DNA of 64,000 bases, taken from Proteles cristata cristata. Taxonomy: Eukaryota; Chordata; Mammalia; Carnivora; Hyaenidae. The notes under the pieces are model-generated. The model saw only the letters and a program-made list of their open reading frames with translations, searched no databases and was not told the origin of the DNA. This document shows, piece by piece, positions 24,341 through 33,550 of this stretch. How positions within the stretch are numbered: position 1 is the first letter of the stretch; the number at the start of each line of letters is the position of its first letter. Location of the stretch: the NCBI GenBank assembly GCA_017311185.1, contig JAESUZ010004136.1, positions 124,001 through 188,000 on the forward strand, given 5' to 3'. The position numbers and the translations under genes were made by a program.

Positions 24341-24567
24341 TAATGTTTATTTATTTATTTTTTTAATGTTTATTTTAATGTGTATTTATTTGTGAGAGAG
24401 AGAGAGTTGGGGAGGGAGAGAGTGGGAGGGAGACACAGAATCCCAAGCAGGCTCCAGGCTCTGAGCTGTCAGCACAGAGCCCAATGCAAGACTCAAACCC
24501 ATGAACCGTAGGATCACAACCTGAGCTGAAGTCGAACACTTAACCAACTGAGCCACCTAGACGCCCC
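24341..24567 (-). mobile_element. felid tRNA-Lys SINE, older of a tandem pair
   Basis: Reverse copy with a longer T-rich start (TTTAATGTTTATTTATTTAT twice) and end AGCCACCTAGACGCCCC. AACAGTTTACGAAT after it resembles AACAGTTCACAAT before the neighbouring SINE, so this copy came first and the 24116 copy inserted into its tail. Confidence 0.92.
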
Positions 24568-24679
24568 AACAGTTTACGAATCATACCCAACATCTGTTGA
24601 TTGACTAAGTTGATACGGTAGGTTCTAGATCATCATTCTTGTCCTAATGAGACAGGAAGGTTCACAATGCGAAACAACA

Positions 24680-25480
24680 ACACTGTGCCAACAGTTCAAA
24701 CAGCGTATCTGATGAGGACAACCTGTTGTATCATAAGAAATCTGACCTGCATTTGTCCCTGCTTCCTGGGACGTACTCTAAATAGTTGGAATTTCCCAAG
24801 TAATTGGAAATATCTTTGTTATCCGTTAGTCTTGATCCATACCAGAGTTAGGCTAACGAGATGGCTTCGGCCAGGACTGGCCATTCCAGAAACCACATGA
24901 TCAGAGGGCTGGGCCTTTGAGTCGGGCAATATCAGTGGACGTCCTCCAGGGAGGGGAGGGGGTCAAGAGATGGAATAATCACCCACGGTCAATAAGTCAT
25001 CACGTCTGTGGAATTACACCCCAGTAAAACTCTGGACGCCAAAGCTCAGTGGAGATTCTCAACTGGTTAACACATCAACGTGCCCACAGGGAGACACATC
25101 CTGATTCCACAGGACAGGGCAAGAAAGCCCCATGACAAGGACCCTCCCCACCTTCGCCCCAGGGGTATGCTTATTTGGCTGGTCCTGATTTGTATCTTTT
25201 ACGATAATAAAACAATAACCTTAAGTACAGCACTCTTCTGAGTTCTCTCCGTCCAGTTAGCTCATTTTAGCTCATTGCGGGAACCCTCATATTGTAACCA
25301 GTTTTCAGAAGTGTGTGTGGCCTGGGGACTTCTGAACTTGCAGCAGCCATGGGCCCTGTTGGGGACCACACCCTTAACTTACGGAGTTGACACTAATTCC
25401 GGGTGATTAATGTCCGAACTGCATTGCAGCATTGCACACCCATTCTCAATTCCTTAAAAACAAGCCAGAAATAATACCTT
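24680..25480 (+). mobile_element. probable ancient LTR-type element, family unassigned
   Basis: TACTCTAAATAGTTGGAA through GGTCCTGATTTGTATC, an AATAAAACAATAACC signal at about 25206, then CTTCTGAGTTCTCTCCG, GGACTTCTGAACTTG and CCGGGTGATTAATGTC. The polyadenylation-like signal and this order resemble an endogenous LTR family I could not name with certainty. It is non-coding. Confidence 0.4.
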
Positions 25481-25756
25481 AAAGAAGTCAAGCTCCTGCA
25501 GCTGACCTTATCTCCCCAACCCCCAAACCACCTCCACCCCGGGCTATGAGCTGCCATGGTCCACTCTCAGCAGACAACTGCCTCCAACAGGTAGACAAAC
25601 ACAACACAACCAGAGTAGAGGGCAGGCCCTGGGCAAGTGAGATCACTGAGGTATAAAAACAACATGAGCACACAAAGACAGCCCAGTAACTAAAAAGCTC
25701 AGGATGGCTTCACAAAAACTATCATGGCTTTGCATCGTAAAGACGGAAGTAACTTT

Positions 25757-25944
25757 ACTTTTTTTTAACATTTATTTATTTTTGAGAGGGGGGAGGTAGG
25801 GCAGAGAGACAGGGGTACAGAGAATCCACAGCAGGCTCCCCGCTGACAGCAGCGAGCCCGACACGGGGCTTGAACTCACGAGCTGCGAGATCATGACCCG
25901 AGCCGAAGTTGGGCGCTTAACCAACTGAGCCACCCAGGTGCCCC
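25757..25944 (-). mobile_element. felid tRNA-Lys SINE
   Basis: Reverse copy, slightly short. Target duplication AGACGGAAGTAACTTT (25741-25756) recurs as AGATGAAAGTAACTTT (25945-25960). Confidence 0.94.
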
Positions 25945-26069
25945 AGATGAAAGTAACTTTAAAAGAGGGGAGAGCAGGAAGGCATAAGAACAGCGTGAGT
26001 AAAGGGTCAAATCGTGGGTCAAATTTATTAACGACGAAAGTTTTATTTTTTATTAACTCCTCACTGTGT

Positions 26070-26180
26070 GCTGAAACTGTGTTCAACGTATTATTTTGAT
26101 ATTCCAATGAGTCCTTAAGCCTAGGCTAATATCATACCCATTTTACAGATGAGGATAGTGAGACTTAGCTGAAGAAACTT
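26070..26180 (-). repeat. MIR remnant
   Basis: ATCATACCCATTTTACAGATG then AGGATAGTGAGACTTAGC is the MIR core read in reverse. Confidence 0.65.
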
Positions 26181-26299
26181 GATGAAGGCAATGGACGAGC
26201 CACCCACTATGACTGGAGAAGAGAAAGGGAGACGGAAGTGAGCAGGGGAAGGTAGATGGTAAAAAGCCCCCCGGGTGCCTGTCAGAAACCTAATTTATT

Positions 26300-26470
26300 T
26301 TCTTCTGTAGGCAACGGGGACCCATCAGAGGTGTCTGTGCAAGGGAGTAATACGCCCAGAGCCACGATTTCAAAAGAGAAGTGTGGTGGCAGGAAAAGCT
26401 TTCCAAAAAGAGAAAGACTGGAAGAAAGAGACCAGTTAGGGGACAACAGTCAAGTCAGTGGCCAGATATG
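26300..26470 (+). repeat. L2-like remnant
   Basis: AGGGAGTAATACGCCCAGAG through AAGACTGGAAGAAAGAGACC resembles an internal L2 segment. Weak. Confidence 0.35.
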
Positions 26471-26648
26471 ATAAGGCAGCCTGAGCACAGGCAAGGACAC
26501 AGGGAATGAACACAGCGATGGGATGAAGCGGGGACAGGTGCAGAAGATGACAGAGCTGCTTCTGGCTCTGGCACCCAGCTGGATCGGGGGAAGAGCAGCC
26601 AGGAGTGGATGGCACCGACATCCAGATCATCAAAAATCCGTCAGTACT

Positions 26649-26856
26649 GGGGCGCCTGGGTGGCTTAGTCGGTTAAGCGTCCGACTTTCGCTTAGGTCAT
26701 GATCTCGCGGTTCGTGGGTTCAAGCCCCGCATCGGGCTCTGTGCTGACTGCCGCTCAGAGCCTGGAGCCTGTTTCAGTCTGTGACTCCCTCTCTCTCTGA
26801 CCCTCCCCTGCTCACGCTGTCTCTCTCTCCTAGAAATAAATAAAAATATTAAAAAA
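26649..26856 (+). mobile_element. felid tRNA-Lys SINE, TCGCTTAGG subfamily
   Basis: GGGGCGCCTGGGTGGCTTAGT with all subfamily markers and little divergence. Target duplication AAAAATCCGTCA at 26632-26643 and 26857-26868. Confidence 0.95.
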
Positions 26857-26868
26857 AAAAATCCGTCA

Positions 26869-28494
26869 TTCCGTCCGCTGTCTCTGTACTGACGTGTGGG
26901 CTGACCGCGCTGCTCCTGGTGCTCGTCACGTTGCCTGATTTGGTGGAGTCCGTGCTCTTGATCAATTACAGATAACAAAGTCACATGTAAAGACCAAATT
27001 CAATACTGGACAGCAATCGTCTGACTCCACATCCCAGACCTCCGGCCCTCAGCCGCGCACAGCCGCCCCATTTCCCCACGCTTTCTGTGACTGACTTGCA
27101 CCTGCCTTGGATAATGCACATCAGGGGATCTAATCAAGGATTTTTGTCTAAGTGGCTTTTTAGGCCGTGGAGCCGAAGCAGAAGTCTAAGATACCACCAG
27201 TCCACCGATCAATCTGATGCTATTCAAAAATACACATGTCGAACTAGTTTTCTTCTGGCTGCTCCTAGGATCCAATGGGAAGGAGTCAACAAACAGTAGT
27301 TGAACACAGCGCCACGCCCTCAAAGACTCCACAAAGAAAACTGCACAGCGGACTACAGATAAAATTAATCATGGGCTTCCAGCACCGGAATAAATAATCC
27401 TTGCTGTTCAAACCTGGTCCTTCTCACAACTTCCTGTTTTCAGCTTACGCCTCTGCCCCACATCTAGGCTCCGCAAGAAAGGCTGCAGAATGTTTTATTC
27501 ACCAGCAGAACTTCAGAATCAATAATCATGCTTTTACTAAGCCTGTGAAATGTTCTGGGTCCTCAGCTCATAAATATTATTCTAGATTCCACTTTTCTCA
27601 CACTGCTAAAAAGCCTAAGGCTTCCTCATAACACTAACTGGAGGAGAAGAGAAACAGAAAGGAAAAGAAATTCAACTTTCTATTCCTCCAGGGATGGAGC
27701 TTGGAGGGGCCTGAGGCTCTGGAGAAGGAGGGTGTCTTGGGGGAGTATGTCTGTTCTCTCTCACACTCCTGACATCCCCAGGAAGCACTGTGCCTTTGTA
27801 AAGCACTCCTCTGAAAACGTTTAAAGAAGACATACCGAAATGCACCCTTACACAGGCCCTTGACACATAATCAATACCCCTTTAAGCGCACACATCTATA
27901 TCTTGCATTAACCTTGCATTTCACTGTGATTTAGGAGATACGGGCATCGTCTCCAAATCTTCTTTTATCTGGCGTCATTCCATAATAAATACATCATCAT
28001 AAAGAGCCCACACAAGGAAGGAGCCTTTCACAAACACTTTTAAGTGTGGCAGAACTCAGTACCTGACGTGTAAACATGGTCTCCTGCGGTGATTTGGAGA
28101 GATGCTAACGTTCGTGAGTTACCACCCACGGTTCAATAAGGTAACTGAGAATCAGATCCGTTTGCATATGCACTGGAAGCTTTTTGTTCAGTTCAAATAA
28201 AACGTCTCCACCCTTCACTTTCGATCCTCCAATTTTAACAAAAATACAAAAACAAAATGCTCGTCATCCTCCTGCATCAGGTCTATGTCAAGGAGCTAAA
28301 GGTTGCATCTTTTTCTACGCAGTATGTAACTAAAGTCAGGCAAGGTGTGTTACAACTGAGGCTAACTAGAACTCCCACAGACCACAATAACCACACACAG
28401 ACATGGTTACTTTTAACAATGTGACATTTTCTCCTCTCTTTAAGGGGGAAATAGGGAGACAACTTTCTGTTTATTATAAGTAAGGGAGGGGACA
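26869..28494. other. intronic sequence without a recognised gene
   Basis: No exon, RNA gene or clear transposon recognised. Mixed composition with no strong CpG content. Confidence 0.4.
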
Positions 28495-28698
28495 GGGGCT
28501 CCTGGGTGGCTCAGTCGGTTAAGCAGCCAACTGCAGCTCAGGTCACGATCTTGCGGTTCATGGGTTCGAGCCCCTCGTCAGGCTCTGTGCTGACAGCTCA
28601 GAGCCTGGAGCCTGCTTCGGATTCTGTCTCTGCCTCTGTCTCTGCCTCTCCTCCACTCATGCTCTGTCTCTCAAAAATAAATAAATGTTAAAAAAATT
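28495..28698 (+). mobile_element. felid tRNA-Lys SINE, tail invaded by a second SINE
   Basis: GGGGCTCCTGGGTGGCTCAGT to AATAAATAAATGTTAAAAAA. Its remaining tail seems to continue after the reverse SINE as AATAAAATAAATATAAATAAAC (about 28909-28938). GTAAGGGAGGGGAC before and AAGAGAGGGGAC after the whole compound fit one outer target duplication. Confidence 0.93.
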
Positions 28699-28894
28699 TT
28701 TTTTCACTTTTTTAAAGAGAGACAGAGTGCAATCAGGGGAGGGGCAGAGGGCAAGGGAGACACAGAATCTGAAACAGGCTCCAGGCTCTGAGCTGTCAGC
28801 ACAGAGCCCGATGTGGGGATCGAACCCACAAAGCGTGAGCTCATAACCTAAGCCGAAGTCGGATACTTAACCGACTGAGCCACCCAGGTGCCCC
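28699..28894 (-). mobile_element. felid tRNA-Lys SINE inside another SINE's tail
   Basis: Reverse copy from TTTTTAAAGAGAGACAGAG to GAGCCACCCAGGTGCCCC. With the 28495 copy it forms an inverted pair that could fold into a long RNA hairpin. Confidence 0.92.
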
Positions 28895-29479
28895 AAGACA
28901 ATTTTTTAATAAAATAAATATAAATAAACAAACAAACAAGAGAGGGGACTGACATTCGTGCATGAAATAGGTGTCATTTGATGTGCTAAGGCTTACAGAT
29001 ATTTCCCCCATTTAATTTCTATAATGTTCCTGTTAAGTAGAAATTAATCATCTTATTTCACAGATCATAATTAAACCCAGAAGAAAACAAATGAACATCA
29101 ATAAGGAATCTTTTAGGAAGACATGCTCTGAAACCGAGCCTGTAAGCAGTGAGTAAGCTACCGTATTCACTGTGGCCTGACAATGGCGAGCCTCAGTGGG
29201 GAGACTTCAGCCCTTGGCATTCACACTTTGTGCCACCTGGCCACCACACCACCATTCAGGCTCCGCAAAGCCTGCTCCCAAGCCCACTTCTCACACCACC
29301 ACCCCCCACCCCCCTGCCTGCCCCGGAGAGAAAGTGGGCTCCCGATCCGGGGGGTAAGGCAGGACCACACTGATAGAGCCTGGCCTTCACACTCCCTGAG
29401 GCAGCTAATCCTTATGGAGAGCTGAGCGCCAGGCTCTCGGGGCACACAGTGAGCAGGACAGATGTCCGCAGAGCCACCC

Positions 29480-29710
29480 CAAGCGAGAAGAGGACACACA
29501 GGCAGACAACACACGGCTCCTTCGCAGGACGATGACGGCTCTGCCGGCGGAGCGGATCCCCCAACGGGTGAGGGGGCCCGGGGCACGATGGGGCTGGCAC
29601 CAACATCGTGGAAGCAACGGGGCTGTCTGAGTCCATGAACTCAGTGCACACAGTCCTGTGCTCACCGTCAACCCACAGTGCTCTCTGACGTGCGGGGCGC
29701 TGAGAACATG
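29480..29710. other. GC-rich islet with CpGs
   Basis: GCCGGCGGAGCGGATCCCCC and neighbouring sequence is CpG-richer than the intron around it. No exon recognised; open frames on the minus strand (29221-29671) are unsupported. Confidence 0.35.
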
Positions 29711-29817
29711 GAACAGGTATTTCTCAAACCTTCTTGACCACCATTTCCAGTAGAAGTATTTTTTACATCATGATCCAGTACACACTGTATACACAAAATT
29801 GGGGGGGCGGGGAATGA

Positions 29818-29999
29818 GGGGCGCCTGAGGGGCTCAGTCAGTTAAGTGTCCGACTTGGGTTCAGGTCACGATCTCGTGGTTTGTGAGTTTGAGCCCCGCA
29901 TCCAGCTCGGTGCTAACAGCTCAGAGCCTGGAGCCTGCTCTGTGTCTCCCTCTCTCTGTGTCTCTCTGTCTCTCTCTCTTTCAAAGATGAGAAGTTTCA
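29818..29999 (+). mobile_element. felid tRNA-Lys SINE
   Basis: GGGGCGCCTGAGGGGCTCAGT, GGTTTGTGAGTTTGAGCCCC, then a shortened CT-rich body and AAAGATGAGAAG tail. Target duplication not clear. Confidence 0.9.
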
Positions 30000-30249
30000 A
30001 AAAAAATTCTTTAAATGTTTGCCAAAACAATACTCATTTCACTACTTAGATGCACTCCAATATTCTCTCTCTCTCTCAGTTCTGGAGACAACCCTCTAAC
30101 ATGACAACCCACAGTGTGAAAAACATTGGTATAAACCCTGTAACAGGCATAACTAATTATGTCTTTGCTATACTTCCTCCTCTCCCTCTACCCCCTTTTT
30201 CCTCCTTCATCCTTCCAAAAATGTAATTCCACTGAGGAAATAAAAGCAC

Positions 30250-30450
30250 TACTGTCTACAGGAGGTCCACTACATGCCAGGCATGCTCCACTGTCTCCTT
30301 AGTCTCACACAATCCCAGTGGGGTGAGTTACCCTTCCCATTTTAGGGAAGAAGAAACTGACGCTTAGAGATCAAAGGACTTGCTGGGCAGAACACGACGG
30401 AGCCAGGGTTCAAATCCAGTTCTGTCTTGCTTCAAAACTCCAATTACACC
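30250..30450 (-). repeat. MIR remnant, nearly full length
   Basis: TACATGCCAGGCATGCTCC, CACACAATCCCAGTGGGG, TTCCCATTTTAGGGAAGAAG and CCAGGGTTCAAATCCAG follow MIR in reverse through to its tRNA-like B-box. Confidence 0.8.
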
Positions 30451-30627
30451 ACAGTGCCTTTCGTGAAAAGTTCCTAAGTAATTAAAGCCAACTTAATCGC
30501 AAGAATTTCATAAGTCCCCTGGAGATAACTCAAGCCCTTGGAGGGTTACAGAACCGTATTTGAGAGGTCTAAACAGAGATAAGGGAAATAGGTGGTAGAA
30601 AACTCTCAGGTTTAAATTGAATTTCCT

Positions 30628-30871
30628 GAGGCGCCTGGGTGGCTTAGTCAGTTAAGCGTCCGACTTTCGCTTAGGTCATGATCTCGCGGTTCGTGGGTTC
30701 GAGCCCCGCGTCGGGCTCTGTGCTGACTGCCAGCTCGGAGCCTGGAGCCTATTTCAGAGTCTGTGACTCCCTCTCTCTCTGGCCCTCCCCTGCTCACGCT
30801 GTCTCTCTCTCTCTCTCTCCTAGAAATAAATAAAAATATATATATATTTAAATAAATAAATAAATAAAAAA
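30628..30871 (+). mobile_element. felid tRNA-Lys SINE, TCGCTTAGG subfamily
   Basis: Full-length with subfamily markers and a long (TA)/(AAAT)-type tail. Exact target duplication TAAATTGAATTTCCT at 30613-30627 and 30872-30886. Confidence 0.96.
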
Positions 30872-31279
30872 TAAATTGAATTTCCTTCCATGTCCTCAGA
30901 GCACTCCGCGGTAAAGGCCTTAACAAGGGTTGACCAGCAGAGAAATGGTAAGTGAGAGCCCAGTGGAGCGCTGGCCTAGATAATCACCCTCAAGACAGGC
31001 TGGCTGAGTGGCACTGACCCTTCTGGGTGGCTCATAATGAGCACCACCTAGCTCAGCTCCCAGGCTACAGATAGTCAATAAATATTCACAAGACGAACAC
31101 TAACACAGGCAGAGCCAAAGTACAAACGACGCACCACTCCTATTGGCTTATTTTTAACATCCCCCAAAACTATTCTAAGTGAAACTATTTGCTGAAAGAG
31201 ATTCTTATTTGGAAAAATAGTTAAACATATTGAACACAGATATTTGTGTTTTCAGCCCCATATTTAAAAATACATTGAG

Positions 31280-31512
31280 GGGTGGGGTGGGGAGGGTTGC
31301 GCCTGGGTGGCTCAACTGGTTAAGCACCTGACTTGGGCTCAGGTCCTGATCTCACGGTTCATGGGGTTGAGCCCCACCTCAGGCTCTGTGCTGACAGCTC
31401 AGAGCCTGGAGCCTGCTTCTGGGTCTCCCTCACTCTCTGCCCCTCCCCTGCTCACTCTCTCGTTCTCTCGCACTCTCTCTCTCAAAAATAAATAAACATA
31501 AAAAATATTTTT
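31280..31512 (+). mobile_element. felid tRNA-Lys SINE
   Basis: TGCGCCTGGGTGGCTCAACTG preceded by a G-rich leader (31278-31296). AAAAATACATT before and AAAGATACATT after fit a target duplication that would include the leader in the insertion. Confidence 0.9.
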
Positions 31513-31925
31513 AAAGATACATTTGACACAGGCATATTTGATACAAGGCATATCAAATGTGGGCAGATCAGGACAAATTTTCAGCCCCCGACAAACTCCC
31601 GCAGAAGTGATGACTTGGGGAAATTATTGACAAGGTCCTGCTAAACTATTGCATCATTAACTGGGCCCTCCCCTGACCTAAAATAACTAGATCTTTAGTG
31701 CCAGTACATTAACTGGCCAGTCACTGAAATTGCTATTTCTAAGCGGTAATATTGCTCAGAAAATTTGACAAAACGATGTATAATTTTTACAAACACATAG
31801 TAAGTGCAATTTTGACTTGTATCCATAAGTTAAATAATTTATTTGTCAAATGGCCTTGGGGTTTATATTCTTTGTTGGGTAGATTAATTTGGCATATAAG
31901 TTCACATACAAAAACGAGGTATGTT

Positions 31926-32175
31926 GGGGCACCTGGGTGGCTCAGTCGTTTAAGCATCCAACTTCGGCTCAGGTCATGATCTCACGGTTCGTGGGTTCAG
32001 GCCCCGCGTCGGGCTCTGTGCTGACAGCTAGCTCAGAGCCTGGAGCCTGCTTCAGATTCTGTGTCTCCCTCTCTCTCTGCCTGTCCCCTGCTCACGCTGT
32101 CTCTCTCTCTCTCTCTCTCCCTCTTTCTCTCTCTCTTTCTCTCAGAAGTAAATAAAAATCATTAAAAAAAACAAA
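31926..32175 (+). mobile_element. felid tRNA-Lys SINE
   Basis: GGGGCACCTGGGTGGCTCAGT with a GACAGCTAGCTCAGAG variant and a long CT-rich body. Target duplication AAAAACGAGGTATGTT (31910-31925) recurs at 32176-32191 with one change. Confidence 0.95.
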
Positions 32176-32879
32176 AAAAATGAGGTATGTTTTTTGTTTA
32201 ATCATCTAGTGTTGTTTTCCCAAGATCTCTGAGCAATAAAAATATTGCCTGGTCCTCTTTTCTTTGCAAATTTCATGATGAAAAAAATTCTGAATGCACT
32301 GAAGAATCCATTGCCTGCTTATGAAACATAAAGGCTATGAAAACATGACGTACATTTAAGTAGACTAGTTTGTTGTAAATGTTTTAAGAGCGTGCACTCC
32401 TACATTAGGAGCTAAATGTGTATGAAGCCCAATCTTCCATCTAGTGGGTAACATACTTTGATCATTCTATCAAAAGATCAAAATTTAAATATTATGTAAA
32501 TTATATTTTATACATGTTCTCCTTTGCATGAAATCAAACAGAAAACTTTCTTCTCTAAACACATGAGAATATACACGAGCAACACATTTAAAGGGAAGAA
32601 AATACTCACTACTTCATTCCATTTAAAAAAATGCCCCCAGGTATCAATTAACATAAAAAGCCTTTATGTTTTCTAAAAATAATCTTAAATGTCTGTTTAC
32701 CCTTTCAAATTTTTAGACACATTCTTAATATTTATTTTAAAGGTTGCTGGTAATTATGTATGTTTTTTTAACAAGAAATGCTACATAAGTCCTCTTCATG
32801 AAACCTCTGATAGATTATATAAATCAATAGAAAAGAAATTAAAGAACATTGAATCTCCACTAATCAAAAAAGTTGTCGG

Positions 32880-33550
32880 TTACACAACAACTAAATGCAA
32901 AGTATGAACCTTTATTGGATTCTGGTTTAAAAAGAAAAAAGCAGCTACCAAAGACATTCTTAGGACAATGGGTGAAAGATGAAAGTAGACAGGACATTAG
33001 ACATTATGAAATTTTGGTTAATTTTCTTGGGTGTGACAGCGGTTCTATGATTGTTTAAGAAAATGTCCTTATTCTGGGGGTACCAAGGTGGCTCATTCTT
33101 TTAAGCATCGGACTTTGGCTCAGGTCATGATCTCGCGGTTTGTGGGTTCAAGCCCCGTGTCAGGCTCTGTGCCGACAGTCCCAGAGCCTGGAACCTTCAG
33201 ATTCTGCGTCTCCCTCTCTCTCTCTCTGTCCCTCTCCCGCTCACACTCCGACTCTCTCTGTCTCTCTCAAAAATAAATAAACATTAAAAAAATAAAAGAA
33301 AATATCCTTATTCTTGGAACATGGAACGAAACTACGTCTAGTTTTCAGGGATGAAATATCAATGTATGAAACTAATTGACACATGAAACTGACAAATGGT
33401 CTGACAATAATATATCTGTACACATAACTGAACAGAAATATGAGGCAAACATGACCAAATGTTAATAACAGTAGAATTTCAGTGGAAGATATAAAGACGT
33501 TCATTGTATTATTCTTTCCATCACTTTGTGTATGTGAACATTTTCAGAAT
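32880..33550 (+). mobile_element. old L1M-type fragment split by a SINE
   Basis: GGACAATGGGTGAAAGATGA through GAAATTTTGGTTAATTTTCT and AAATGTCCTTATTCT, continuing after the SINE at 33315-33550, resembles the 3' tail of an ancient L1-type element. Subfamily uncertain. Confidence 0.45.
33076..33295 (+). mobile_element. felid tRNA-Lys SINE
   Basis: GGGGGTACCAAGGTGGCTCAT to AAATAAATAAACATTAAAAA. Target duplication of 19 bases at 33057-33075 and 33296-33314 with one change. This is the last SINE before a SINE-free zone of about 6.8 kb. Confidence 0.95.
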
